The notes: generated from the letters alone by a model not told the origin. 64,000 nt of DNA from Trogon surrucura (GCA_020746105.1 CM036626.1:18341001-18405000); one strand, 5' to 3'. Shown: positions 54,601-63,849, numbered from the stretch's first letter. Numbers and translations are program-made.

Positions 54601-57600
54601 CCTGAGCCACCCCAAAACCTAGGAAATCAATGACCTTGCAGCATGACACAAAAGTTAACAAATCCAATTTGTTCTGAAGGACTGTGAAGGAAAACATTCC
54701 GAAGAGAAGACTTCTCAGAGAACGTCACTGGTAGCAAACTTGATTTTACTGAGAAGCCCTCCCACTTTAAAACTTGGTGAGCAAGGGTATGCAGCTGAAG
54801 GGCAACGATAAAGTAGGGATAGGGACTGACTTTTAGGTAGGCAAAGGTATGCTGTAAGCAAGGTAGAGAACGAGAAGTTGTACATGAATTCTGGAAGATT
54901 ACCCCTACCTCAGCACAAAGCCACTGTGGTAAAAATCTCAATATAGTAATTACAGGAGGTTTTGTACTAAAAGATTCAAGTTCTAAGCCTCCTCTTACCA
55001 CGTTAGCTTCTTCTTCAAGCCAAACACCAGTATAAATATTGAAAACTGAAAAAACACAGGAAATTTCTTTATCATCACACATCTAGACCTACCCAGTCTA
55101 TTGAACACAAAATGCTGTTTCCTTTACTCTCACACTGATGCATTTTTTGAAGCCTTCCTTCAGTGTTTTTATAAAGTAACTTAAAGAATTCAGTCAGTGT
55201 ACACTTTCCCCAAAGGCAACATAACACGTCTGTTTGCCAGCATTTCTCCCAGAGTTGTCCTCTTCATTAGGGTACAGAGGAAAACAATTTTGCCAAAGGA
55301 AGGTTGGCATCATCTGTGCTGAAGCAGCCACAACACAGCCATCACACTGAACAGTTGTAGCTCATACACCAGGCTAGAACATAAGGTCTAGGATGGAAAC
55401 TTCAAACCACTGTAATCTGCATCACATTACAGGTTAGGAACTAATTCAGCTCTAGTGAAATGTACTTCCAAGTGATGTTTCAAGAAAGCTTTTCTAATTT
55501 CTGTGTGCTACAAAAAGACATGCAGCTGCCTCTGAAACACCTGACTGGGGAAAAAAATCCCAGTTTGCAGAGATGCCTTCGGAAACAACTCAAAACAGGT
55601 TAAGCCTACCTCTCCCTGACAAAACACACCACAAGTACTCTCACTACTGATGACTACATTCTTCTCCCACCAAATTCACCTCACCTCAATCACTGTATTA
55701 ACAGATCTCACTTTAGTTGACTTATCTGGAATTTTCTGAACCTAACTTGACCTGAAACACTCCACTTTGAAAGGCATGAAGAATTGTTTCCACCTTCACT
55801 ACATGGGATAAAGCACAAACACAAAGACTTGGGTTTGGAACTCTCCCTCCTTCAGCTGTAAAAAAGGTTTCATGTGATGAAGGCAAAGACCAAACCTTCA
55901 TAACTTCAAAACTCAATTTTACTCCCTCATAAACCAGAATGGGGAAAAACAAAGTTCCAACATCTACAACCAAAAATGCTGACAAGGATTGGCTACTCAG
56001 CTGCTGAAGAGATGAACTATGAAACAACATTCTGCAACAATTCACAGCTGCCCCTGCTCAGGTACAGATTTAAGCAGTAACTAAACAGCAGAGCAATATC
56101 AAAACAGATAAGCAATATCTTGAGTCAGCGTCACACTTAGGAATACCCTCTAAGGCCCGCTGTGATGAGACAAAGAAACGGAGACATAAAAAGTAAAGCT
56201 ACTATTTCCAAAAATGATCTCAAAACCAATAGTTTATGAACAGAAAAACTGCATGCATTTCAACCAAGATACTTTTACTTGACCAGGTGAAGTAAATCAA
56301 TACTCACAGGTAATGATCGGGGTCAAACTTGGCAGCCTCAGCTGCCAGGCGTTTCCTCCTACGCTCATCCACAGGAGTTTGGTCTGGATCCTTAATGTCA
56401 ATAACATCACTGAGCTCATCCTGCACATGGAACAAAAATCACACCATCGAGCCACAGGTGTGATATGCCAGATTTATTTCTAAGAGTTTAGGAAGGATGC
56501 TTATCAGCACTACACCGAAATTCCTAGTCACTCTTCAACCTCCCTTTCACATCTCCCAAGTTCACATTTCATTGGACAAACAAAACATCAAAATTCCAAG
56601 GCAGTTCAATTCTCTGCAGGTCCTTACAATGCATGATACCAGGAAGTCTATTCAGGCCGTTCTATCGCAAGGCAGGCAGCGCAACGTTTAACAAAAGCAC
56701 ACAACCACAACAAAGACACGATAAAAGCCACAGATGCTGTTCTTGCGACTTTTGAGATTACTCTCGCGCTCTGAAGTGGCCGTACGTTAATTCATGGGCA
56801 AGTGCAGTGCCCTTTTAAGCATCGAGCAGTGGTACATTAATGCTGATGGGAAATGTGCTGCTTCAAGCATTTCACAATAATAAACCAGTGTGTATATATA
56901 TCCTAACACAATGTAAATACTTTCACCGTAAATAACAAACCTTCTGCTCTGAACTCTGAAAATACTACAATTTGTGCAATGAGTTACAGAGTTGCTTAGA
57001 CTAAGAACGCTACAAAAACCTAAGTTATCACCTACTATCTCAATAAAAGCTCTGTATACTATGAATATTATTACACTAATACAGGTTGTGGATTAGCTTC
57101 AGTCTAGTCATGAATTAAAGAAACTGCTGAATGCAGAAGAGCAAAGTCACTGCATTTTAAAGCTCCTAACAATTAATCCAAAAAAGCAAATTTTAGTGCA
57201 TCAGCATAACCCTAGGAAATCCCACAGACACCAGGTGGGCAGACACTTGGGAGAAAATCAAGTCTAAACCAAAAAGTACAAAGAGGAAAATTTCCACAAA
57301 TTTCACAATAAAAAAAAAATTAATGCAACAACCATAACAGGACCTACAGATAGGCCAGCTTTATTTTTTTTGGGGGGGGGGGGATTTGAGTAATTTCTTT
57401 TTAATTTAAAAATAAATTAAGCTTTGTGGCATCTGAAGCATACTGTGCATTGAAGTTAAATATGTTTGAAGTCAGAACAGAAGACAATGCCAAATATAAA
57501 GCAAAAGTGTTAAGAGCAGGCTGTTAACAGCCTGCAGACTGTCTGCAGCTTGCCAGAACCGCTCACCTGGCACGGGGCCTACTTCCCACAGGTCTTTCCC

Positions 57601-60600
57601 CCCATGCCTTCACGGGCCAGCCGAGTCACGCTGGTGACAGCAGCCCACTGCCAGAGGCCACTTGTACCAAGGACCCCATTCAGCCCTTTAACACGGAATT
57701 ACTGCAGAAACAGACCAGCCTGTTGGCTCTGCTACACAATGGCTTCAGTCTCGACCAACCCCTCCTTCTGCAGGAACAAGGGTTTGTCTGTACTACAATG
57801 TGCAAAAGCAGAATATTTCCAGTCACAGAACGGGGTAACAGAGAACAGTTACCCAACGATCCACTCCTGACTACTGAATGAGCTAGGAAGCCTACCCAAC
57901 AAGGTTACCCAGAAGTTTTATGATAGGAAAAGACAAAAGCACATCTACCTGCAGCCGCTGGAACACCCCTGACCGCAAATTCCCAAATCCATACCGGTAC
58001 TGTACTGCTAGAGTGCTTTCTGCACTTTCTTTGTAAGGGGTCTGCTCTATTTCCCAGTCAAATTCTTCTTCCTCCTCCTCAGACAACTCAGAGGCAGCTG
58101 TATATATTGCATAATCAGAGAAAGGAAATGATTACACAGAAAATATGTGATTTAATAGAAAGGCAAGCACTGATAATATGATAAACCTTTCGCTTTTTAC
58201 TACGTCTTTTCAAGAAATCTTACACAACACTGGATCATACAGGCAGAAGCTTACATCAGCAATCCAGAGATCACAGACTGGCCCAGGCTGGAAGGGACCT
58301 TAGAGATCATTTAATCCAACCTCCCTGTCACGGGCAGGGACACCTCTCAACTAGATCAGGCAACACATGGGGACCAAATTCTCAAACTTTTAGAAACAAA
58401 GACCAGTAATCCTAAAGTTTTAAAATACACTCCCTCAAAGACTGAAATAAGCGTCCCACTGATTTCAGCAAGATCAGAATTTGATGCTAACAGAACCCTG
58501 ACAGGAGCAAAGTGATGTTATCAATAATTTCAAAATTAAACACAGATAGTCAACAGATAGTTTAAGTAAGCCATCTACTAGGACCTGCAGTTTTAAGTAG
58601 CTTCCACCACTTGAGCTAAAAATCCAGTTGTGCTAGCTTGTGGGAAGCAGAAGACTCAAACGCGTGTGTATTATACAGCCACTAGAGGGGTACAAAGATC
58701 TACAGAGGATTAGCATATGTTAAACGCCTTTTGGAAAAGTGTAAACATAACTCAGCCTATAAAGATGTCACATCTATCACCTACAATGCATTTATTTCTC
58801 TACTCACCCATCCTTTCAGATTCATTCACACCCTTCTTGTAGCTTGGACTAGACAATAATAGAAATACTGTATTTTTCTACACCTATCACTATATACATC
58901 TATAACTATTCAATTATTTACATGTATCACTACTATAAAAAAAGATTTTTTTGGTCATACCTATCTCTTCTACTAGAGGTTTTGCTGATCTTGATTTCTT
59001 TGGTGCTAAAAGGGATGTCAGCATGTCCAGTCCCTCAAAATATTGGCCAGGAATCTCCTTAGGTAACTGAATTGTAAAAGTTCCTTAAAGGCAAGTTGGA
59101 ATATAGTTACTACATCAAAATATCTAAGACAAACAAAACTGTGCATTTTTCCTCTAATGAAAAAGGCTCACAGAATCTGGAACGCATGCAGGTGGCATTT
59201 TATTACACATCAATCTCACGCGTGTTTTTAACCTTACTTCACAAGTTCCACAAAAAATCAAAGATTTTAATGATAAAGCACAAAAGACTTAACCAGTGGT
59301 GGTCTCGTTTCACGCTGTATAAACACGAAAACCAAGAGAACACAAGCTTTAGTTTATTTTTAATCCTTCCACCAATCAACCAAACAACAGAAGATCATAG
59401 AAAGCTACGCTGAGCAATCTGATTATTGTCTTAAGTCAAGCACATAATAAAGGCTTTGAAAGCAGCAAACTACAGATTTTCTTGCTGGTTGTTTCTAGTG
59501 AACACATTAACGTATTCACAATACATTATGCATTCATGTATGTACCTTCTGCAAGGTACGTGTTTTATTCCAGAAATCCCTTTCACATCTTAAGGTGCAG
59601 AAAAAGGCCAACGTCTTCTCTCGGGACGTAGCCAAGAGATTGTTGCAGGATTATCTCATTTCTACTCAGCATCACCTGATTTCTTTGCAGATTTACTAGA
59701 CCAATGGTCATGGTAGAGTAGCACGTCTAGCCCCCACAGGGCTTGAAGAGGACTCGTACGTAATTTTTTCATTAGGACAGTTCAGAACACATCTTTTGTG
59801 CTTAAGAATGGCTTACGTACAATAAATCCTGAATAAGATTTTTTACACTACATAGCAGAGGAGAAACCTTACATTTATTTACAGTATCATACACTTCACT
59901 GAAGTTCCACGCAATCCCAGTGAAGCACAGTACAAATTAGCTGCATTTTTAATGACATGTACAATAACATTAACTCATACCTTTGTCTGTATTATAAGAT
60001 GCTTTTTCTCTCCCATCTTCTACAATTCTTCCAGGAAGTGTCAATCTGCGGGCAAAAAATAAGATGCCTCATTGAATGTCCGACTAATTCTGCAACTTAC
60101 TGCCTCAGTCTATAAAAGTGCAAGGCACATTCCAAAAGCAGCACAAGGGACTACATGACTCCTTTTGATAATTAATGGAAGTCATGCAGGTAAATCCCCA
60201 CGTACTTCAAAAATCCTTCCCCCTCAACTACCAAGTACAAGAGATCAGCATCTGAGATAGAGAAAATTTGTGACTCCTGGTTTCCCAGTTTGGATGAGGT
60301 CACAGCCACCAGAGAGATGACATCTTTGGCATGACAAGTGCAACACTTGATTCTGCCACTTAAAAACTCCAAGCTAACCCACAGTGACACGATATGAGAA
60401 TTCAGCCAGAGGTCTTGTATTACTTATTTGGAATTACCAAGTCACTGCATTCTAGCAGTCCACTAAAATCCCTTGTGGTCTATTAAAGTATATAGGGGAA
60501 GCATGTCCAAGACTACAGGAAACAGAAAATAAGAACGGTTATTTGCTCGTTAGCTCTTACATGTTAAAGGTTCTCTTAATACTTTCATACTGAGATTATC

Positions 60601-61210
60601 TTTTGTTCCTTTTCCATAGTGCAGTGGAGAACCTGCTATCTAGAGAAAAAAAATACAGCCTGGAACCTCACTTTCTACTGACTCCACTCACCTGACTTTT
60701 CTCTCTTTATGTTATTACGAGTGCATCAAAACACATTCTTCACCAAATATGCTGTATCTGGCTCTCAACAGGGAAAAGACACACTTATTGCACACAACTT
60801 ACACCCAGAGAATTGTCTTGCCATTTTACAATTAAAAATCTATTGCAAAACAAATTTAGAAAAGTAACTTAATCAATTTAATGCCTAGAAACAAAGAGGC
60901 CAGATCCACGAAAACAATTCCTTGCACAAAACAGTCTGTCTGCAGTCGAGAGTGTAAAAACTGAAGATGAGGAATGTTCTGGACGGACCAAAATGACGTT
61001 CACTCTCTACTGACTTTTATCTATCTTATGAAGCTCACTATTTTTTAGAAGTCCTTTCACTACTTGCCTGAGAAAGTACGGTTTGGCATAAAATTTAAAA
61101 TCTTCCCCCTCAAAATACACATCAAACTCTGAAGCTCTGGCATAAGGTACTTTGATTATTATTGTAAGAAAATCCGGATCCTGGGTCAGCTCAAAAGCTG
61201 GAGTTATCAT
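18026..61210 (-). CDS. SHQ1: SHQ1, H/ACA ribonucleoprotein assembly factor (whole coding span, 11 coding exons)
   Basis: Joining eleven minus-strand segments gives 1812 coding bases, 603 residues plus TGA; the human protein is about 577. In the family, SHQ1 holds dyskerin (DKC1/Cbf5) as an RNA-mimicking chaperone before H/ACA snoRNPs, scaRNPs and telomerase RNP are assembled, acting in cytoplasm and nucleoplasm. Seen here: an N-terminal CS (Hsp20/p23-like) domain at about residues 1-96 with [15 protein letters not shown] and KPYFL; an acidic linker with six Glu in a row at 117-122 followed by [16 protein letters not shown] at the linker end; then the helical SHQ1-specific domain at about 160-420 with [36 protein letters not shown] and [11 protein letters not shown]; and a Ser/Glu-rich tail from about 443. 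No signal peptide or membrane segment. The start at 61210 is the first ATG in the transcript, with A at -3. All splice phases are compatible and no frameshift is present. Identification is firm; exact residue boundaries of domains are inferred from the family. Confidence 0.96.
22080..22340. promoter_or_regulatory. AT-rich core-dense block in SHQ1 intron 11
   Basis: It carries GATTAATGGAATC, GGTAATGATATC, GGTAATCGTG, GATAATTATTAGTTATC and GTTTAATTACAGG. Dense homeodomain-like cores suggest an intronic element; untested. Confidence 0.25.
24862..25380 (-). other. Unassigned open frame inside SHQ1 intron 11
   Basis: A 172-codon minus-strand frame ending in TAG. The predicted chain is hydrophobic and helix-like, with several Leu/Phe-rich stretches, and I recognise no family. 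Inside it lie a pyrimidine-rich acceptor (TGTTGACTTCAG at 25323) and a strong donor (GACAGG|GTGAGC at 24940/24939), bounding a possible 383-base exon. It could be an exon of an unannotated transcript, a gene relic, or chance. No start context or neighbouring exon supports a real gene. Confidence 0.2.
27235..27681 (+). mobile_element. CR1 non-LTR retrotransposon, 5'-truncated 3' end
   Basis: Plus-strand orientation, opposite to SHQ1. It carries the same C-terminal ORF2 blocks as the copy at 62.1 kb ([31 protein letters not shown]) and ends in ATTCTGTG/ATACTGTG octamers at 27663-27680. A TAG at 27509-27511 interrupts the frame where the 62 kb copy has Trp before [12 protein letters not shown]. 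Inactive. Confidence 0.93.
29262..29289. repeat. (AAT)n microsatellite
   Basis: About nine AAT units with one interruption, just after a 16-bp perfect palindrome (GATGCTCTAGAGCATC, 29231-29246). Confidence 0.9.
31640..31850 (-). mobile_element. Ancient LINE (L2/CR1-like) reverse-transcriptase relic
   Basis: One minus-strand frame reads [10 protein letters not shown] then QLIQHAAL. This resembles the conserved DYCNSLLAGL...RLQLIQNAAARL block of L2/CR1-clade reverse transcriptases, at the same spacing. The flanking sequence is too decayed to place further. Confidence 0.5.
38980..39100 (-). CDS. SHQ1: SHQ1 exon 11 (residues 352-392)
   Basis: Acceptor ATCTTTCCAG, donor ACCAA|GTAAGTTC. It encodes [20 protein letters not shown] and [16 protein letters not shown], highly typical of SHQ1. 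The donor splits Lys392 after two bases, completed by the first base of the last exon 20 kb away. Confidence 0.96.
39101..43162 (-). other. SHQ1: SHQ1 intron 10 (4.1 kb)
   Basis: GT-AG intron; AT-rich, with scattered A runs and a very short GATA repeat at about 42174-42183. Nothing else recognised. Confidence 0.75.
43163..43286 (-). CDS. SHQ1: SHQ1 exon 10 (residues 311-352)
   Basis: Acceptor GATGCACACAG, donor CTGG|GTAAGTTT. It encodes [20 protein letters not shown] and [13 protein letters not shown], one of the most conserved parts of the SHQ1-specific domain that contacts dyskerin in the family. Length 124 bases. Confidence 0.95.
43287..45866 (-). other. SHQ1: SHQ1 intron 9
   Basis: GT-AG intron of 2.6 kb with short A-rich tracts; nothing else recognised. 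Confidence 0.75.
45867..45920 (-). CDS. SHQ1: SHQ1 exon 9 (54-base micro-exon, residues 293-310)
   Basis: Acceptor TTAAAATCAG, donor CTGGAG|GTAAGTG. It encodes [18 protein letters not shown], matching the family block VES-W--RKLS-TLCW. The exon is exactly 18 codons in phase 0, so skipping it would keep the frame but remove a conserved helix. Confidence 0.95.
45921..47613 (-). other. SHQ1: SHQ1 intron 8
   Basis: GT-AG intron of 1.7 kb; nothing recognised. Confidence 0.75.
47614..47768 (-). CDS. SHQ1: SHQ1 exon 8 (residues 241-292)
   Basis: Acceptor TACTTTTTATAG, donor AAGAAT|GTAAGTTC. It encodes [25 protein letters not shown] and [11 protein letters not shown], a core helix pair of the SHQ1-specific domain. 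Length 155 bases. Confidence 0.95.
47769..54256 (-). other. SHQ1: SHQ1 intron 7 (6.5 kb)
   Basis: GT-AG intron. Besides the microsatellite at its 5' end it has an A-rich plus-strand stretch at about 50.39-50.54 kb. A small GC-richer patch lies near 51.14-51.38 kb. No gene or mobile element recognised. Confidence 0.75.
54203..54249. repeat. Compound TG/TA microsatellite at the exon 7 donor
   Basis: On the plus strand TG repeats (54203-54215) pass into TA repeats (54216-54230), an A run and more AT. In SHQ1 pre-mRNA this is AU repeat then CA repeat starting at about intron position +8. Confidence 0.93.
54257..54384 (-). CDS. SHQ1: SHQ1 exon 7 (residues 198-241)
   Basis: Acceptor TTTTTTTCTAG, donor TTTTG|GTAAGAAC. 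It encodes ADFFEDEAI and LKYKPWW followed by a methionine-containing helix. A dinucleotide repeat begins only seven or so bases into the following intron. Length 128 bases. Confidence 0.95.
54385..56307 (-). other. SHQ1: SHQ1 intron 6
   Basis: GT-AG intron of 1.9 kb. Open stretches on the minus strand at 54627-55082 and 55722-56045 show no recognisable protein and are probably chance. Confidence 0.75.
56308..56420 (-). CDS. SHQ1: SHQ1 exon 6 (residues 161-198)
   Basis: Acceptor CCATGTGCAG, donor TACCT|GTGAGT. It encodes [16 protein letters not shown] and a basic, charged helix with RRRKRL and AAKFDPDHY, the entry to the SHQ1-specific helical domain. The donor splits Leu198 after two bases. 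Confidence 0.95.
56421..57948 (-). other. SHQ1: SHQ1 intron 5
   Basis: GT-AG intron of 1.5 kb, mostly AT-rich, with a run of 11 G on the plus strand near 57372-57382 and a somewhat GC-richer patch at 57.54-57.75 kb. No coding signal. Confidence 0.75.
57949..58097 (-). CDS. SHQ1: SHQ1 exon 5 (acidic linker, residues 111-160)
   Basis: Acceptor ATATATACAG, donor CTGCAG|GTAGATG. It encodes six consecutive glutamates, FDWEIEQTP and [15 protein letters not shown]. The FDWE and YGFGN blocks are strongly conserved in the family and mark the junction between the CS domain and the SHQ1-specific domain. Length 149 bases. Confidence 0.95.
58098..58960 (-). other. SHQ1: SHQ1 intron 4
   Basis: GT-AG intron of 0.86 kb carrying a short CR1 3' fragment (58266-58365); otherwise featureless. 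Confidence 0.8.
58266..58365 (-). mobile_element. CR1 3'-end fragment
   Basis: The plus strand reads GGCTGGAAGGGACCTTAGAG and continues with ATCATTTAATCCAACC and GGGCAGGGACACCTC, the antisense of a classic avian CR1 3' end. The terminal octamer repeats are decayed and only about 100 bases remain. Confidence 0.85.
58961..59083 (-). CDS. SHQ1: SHQ1 exon 4 (end of CS domain, residues 70-110)
   Basis: Acceptor TTGCCTTTAAG, donor ATAG|GTATGACC. It encodes [19 protein letters not shown] followed by [10 protein letters not shown], the last strands of the CS fold, and a basic KKSRSAK linker. Length 123 bases, in phase with both neighbours. Confidence 0.95.
59084..59980 (-). other. SHQ1: SHQ1 intron 3
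   Basis: GT-AG intron of 0.9 kb. No repeats or coding signal seen. Confidence 0.8.
59981..60045 (-). CDS. SHQ1: SHQ1 exon 3 (residues 48-70)
   Basis: Acceptor TTTTTTGCCCGCAG, donor AAAG|GTATGAG. It encodes [11 protein letters not shown] and the surrounding beta-strand region of the CS domain. The first base completes the Arg48 codon begun in exon 2, and the last base starts Gly70. Length 65 bases. Confidence 0.93.
60046..61067 (-). other. SHQ1: SHQ1 intron 2, GC-AG type
   Basis: The donor reads CAG|GCAAGT and the acceptor GCCCGCAG. GCAAGT after AG is the known strong form of GC donors. Nothing else is seen in its 1.0 kb. Confidence 0.88.
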
Positions 61211-61250
61211 GATGAATCCAGCAGGAAAAGCAAACACTGGTTGTGTGGCC
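61068..61250 (-). CDS. SHQ1: SHQ1 exon 2 (40 bases 5' UTR, then start codon, residues 1-47 plus two bases)
   Basis: The acceptor is a pyrimidine-rich tract ending GTCTTGATAG at 61251. The ATG is at 61210-61208 and opens MITPAFEL...DPDFLTI, the family's N-terminus, start of the CS domain. The frame stays open upstream through the acceptor into the intron, but no earlier ATG exists in the spliced leader. The exon ends CTC AG and is followed by GCAAGT, a GC donor. Only this junction restores Arg48 with the first base of exon 3. Confidence 0.92.
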
Positions 61251-62117
61251 CTATCAAGACAGAAAGAAAACAAGAAAATATTATTGTAGTTTCCAGTTTA
61301 GGAGAGCAAATAGCTTCTCTTCAAAATTCTTCAAGAAGAACGTTTCAGATTCTCACAAAGTCATTTTCTGTGCTCAAGAAGAAAACACTCAAACTCAACA
61401 GCAAAAACCCTCATCAAACCAAACAAGTGTTATGAAGAATTACAAAGTACCACCTCCCTGCACCTTAATGAAAAAACCTGAACATAAATGAATGCAAACA
61501 TTTAGAGCACAGTAAACCACCTTCTATATTCCACTTAAAAAAATACGCTAAATCCAGTCCTAGAACTTGGCAGCATCTTGTAATTGTTATTTATCATTTC
61601 ACACATAGCAGATGTTAGATCTCCACAGCTCATTAGTGAACCGATGACAAATCACTATTAGAAAATATTGAAAAACAGTAACACTTCCAAAAAAACAGAG
61701 CTGTGTTTTATAACTCATACGCATATTAGCCTGAATACAAGCAATAGATTTAGCACACCCCAAACAGATCACCTAAGCACACACACTAAGCGTACTGCTC
61801 TTCGTGTCAAATTTAATGCACAAAGCACTGGGATAGCACAGGCACAGTAAGTCCAAGATGCTCGTTTGCAGTGGGTTCATGACACGAGAGCTGTCTGAGA
61901 AGTTAGGACACCAGCATTTACACACTCAGGATGTCCAATGCAAACACAGTTATTACTTTGATCAGTTCGCAGGGTTTTCACCAGCCTTGACGAAGCATCC
62001 TAAAAAGCTCAGAGTCAAAGAAAAGATAAACCATGTAGTAGCTGTAAGTGAAATAAGCTACCTAGAGGATATCTGGGATCATGTTCACAAAGTGTTTATA
62101 AGGACAGTTCAGGCAAA

Positions 62118-62630
62118 CATAGAATCATAGAATGTTAGGGATTGGAAGGGACCTTGAAAGATCATCAAGTCCAATCCCCCTGCCAGAGCAGGAACGCCTC
62201 GATTATGCTACACAGGAACGTGTCCAGGCAGGTCTTGAATGTCTCCAGAGAAGGAGACTCCACAACCTCTCTGGGCAGCCTGTTCCAGGGCTCCGTCACC
62301 CTCACTGAGAAGAAGTTTCTTCTCGAGTTTAAGCGGAACCTCTTATGTTCCAGTTTCAGCCCATTACCCCTTGTCCTATCAGTGGTTGTCACCGAGAAGA
62401 GCCTGGCTCCATCCTCGTGACACTCACCCTTGATATATTTGTAAACATTAATGAGGTCACCCCTCAGCCTCCTCTTCTCCAAACTAAAGAGCCCCAGCTC
62501 CCTCAGCCTTTTCTCATAAGGCAGATGCTCCACTCCCTTAATCATCCTAGTTGCCCTGTGCTGGACTCTCTCCAGCAGTTCCCTGTCTTTCTTGAACTGA
62601 GGGGCCCAGAACTCCATCAGAACCGTATGT
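62118..62630 (-). mobile_element. CR1 non-LTR retrotransposon, 5'-truncated 3' end
   Basis: Minus-strand orientation, same as SHQ1. It keeps the C-terminal end of the CR1 ORF2 polyprotein, with blocks such as [52 protein letters not shown] and [17 protein letters not shown], then a short 3' UTR ending in ATTCTATG octamers at 62133-62118. The endonuclease and reverse-transcriptase catalytic parts are missing, as is usual for CR1. The remaining frame is uninterrupted, suggesting a younger copy than the one at 27 kb. Confidence 0.93.
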
Positions 62631-62660
62631 ATGGCTGTATGTATGTGCATACACGGGCAA

Positions 62661-62803
62661 GCATGACAGAAGCATGACAGAAGCATGACAGAAGCATGAC
62701 AGAAGCATGACAGAAGCATGACAGAAGCATGACAGAAGCATGACAGAAGCATGACAGAAGCATGACAGAAGCATGACAGAAGCATGACAGAAGCATGACA
62801 GAA
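62661..62803. repeat. Perfect 11-bp tandem repeat, 13 copies
   Basis: The unit GCATGACAGAA repeats 13 times without a single mismatch (143 bases). It abuts unique-looking GTATGT-rich sequence and, about 35 bases away, the truncated 5' end of a CR1 copy. Because 11 is not a multiple of three and the unit has no stop on the minus strand in the phases it cycles through, it gives long open frames that are artefacts of the repeat. Confidence 0.97.
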
Positions 62804-63647
62804 GGGATTCCCGTGGTACTGTTCACCAGAGACACAACTGGACTGACCCATCATCAGTCGCTTCTGAACACAAGAGAACCCCTCAGGTTTAATTTAGGAT
62901 CCAGTTTAAGGTGGTGGGGGGGGGGAGGCGGTTATGAAGGATCACACACTTTTGAAAATGAGCTTTTTAAGGCAAAAACGTTTTTACCAAAAAAAAATGA
63001 AAACCATTACTATCATCTCGGAAAGAGCTACTTTTCACTGACTTTCACCGTCATTAAACACATCTCCCTTCCTACAACTCCATGAGCAAACATGGAACCC
63101 TAACCACTAACAGGGCTAAATTAACAGATTACGCTTTTTTTTTTTTTCCTTTTTCCTGACGGAAATTATAGACCCCAAACCGCTCCGGAGGCTCCGGCAC
63201 AAGCCCCGCGGGGGTTTCACAGGCCTCAGCCTCGGAACCGCCGGAATCCACAACGCTCCATCCCCGGCAGCGCTGGCCACGACCTAAAAATCACGCTTCC
63301 CCAAAATAATTACGCTTCCCAGCCTTCTCTGTGAGAATACCGCTACGCACTCGAGTTAAAACACAAGTAAAACAAGCGAGCAGAACTCGAAGGTCCCGGT
63401 GGCGGCGGGGGCCCGGCGGGAGGCGCGCTCCGCTCCGCTCGGCCCTGCCCGCCCGGGCACCGCTACGGGCAGACGCGCTTTCCCTCCGCGGCTCGCCGAG
63501 CCGGCTCACAGGCCGCCGGGCACACGGGAGGGAGCCCGCCGGCCGAACGCCCCTCCACCACCGCGGGGACAAGCGGAGAAGCCGCCGACACCGCGGGGGC
63601 GCGGCGAGGGACGGGACGAGCCGAGGGCCGCGAACCACCACCATACC

Positions 63648-63671
63648 CACACACACACACACACACACACT
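63648..63671. repeat. (AC)n microsatellite in the CpG island
   Basis: An AC dinucleotide run of about 24 bases. In SHQ1 pre-mRNA it reads as UG repeat about 110 bases after the exon 1 donor. Confidence 0.9.
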
Positions 63672-63819
63672 CCCCCTCGAGGGGAGCGAGGCCTCCCAGG
63701 ACGCGGCTGCCGGTGGGGAGAGCCCAGCTCCGCTCCCCACCAAGGCAGCGACAGACCCAGCCGCCACCTCCCGCACTCACCGCGCCGCTCCCGGCGTCCC
63801 CTGAGCGCGGCCGCTGAGG

Positions 63820-63831
63820 CGCGCGTGCGCA
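63820..63831 (-). promoter_or_regulatory. NRF1 binding site, full consensus
   Basis: The minus-strand 12-mer TGCGCACGCGCG fits YGCGCAYGCGCR at every position and lies about 40 bases upstream of the exon 1 donor, where the transcription start is expected. Confidence 0.65.
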
Positions 63832-63841
63832 GAGCGGCGGC

Positions 63842-63849
63842 GGCGGGAA
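63842..63849 (+). promoter_or_regulatory. E2F-type element
   Basis: GGCGGGAA on the plus strand (TTCCCGCC on the SHQ1 strand) matches the classical E2F core and is 10 bases from the NRF1 site. Function is inferred. Confidence 0.4.

Larger units (their letters stand above)
61251..63780 (-). other. SHQ1: SHQ1 intron 1 (2.5 kb)
   Basis: GT-AG intron separating the non-coding leader from the start codon exon. It holds the proximal half of the CpG island, the UG repeat, a G-rich run near 62910-62930, the 11-bp tandem repeat and a CR1 fragment. The rest shows no coding signal. Confidence 0.75.

Noticed and set aside
54627-55082. 151-codon minus-strand frame in SHQ1 intron 6
   Set aside because: Not bounded by matching splice phases and no similarity recognised.
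61062-61063. GT donor (CAA|GTAGTG) for SHQ1 exon 2
   Set aside because: It would add Gln and shift exon 3 out of frame, reaching a TAA within exon 3. The GC donor restores the conserved Arg-Leu-Thr-Leu-Pro join.
62661-62803. CRISPR-like array
   Set aside because: The repeats are directly adjacent with no spacers, in a vertebrate intron; it is a minisatellite.
62165-62854. 229-codon minus-strand frame as a gene with an 11-residue peptide repeat
   Set aside because: It is a CR1 ORF2 tail fused by chance to the 11-bp minisatellite, whose 33-base cycle reads as an 11-residue repeat.
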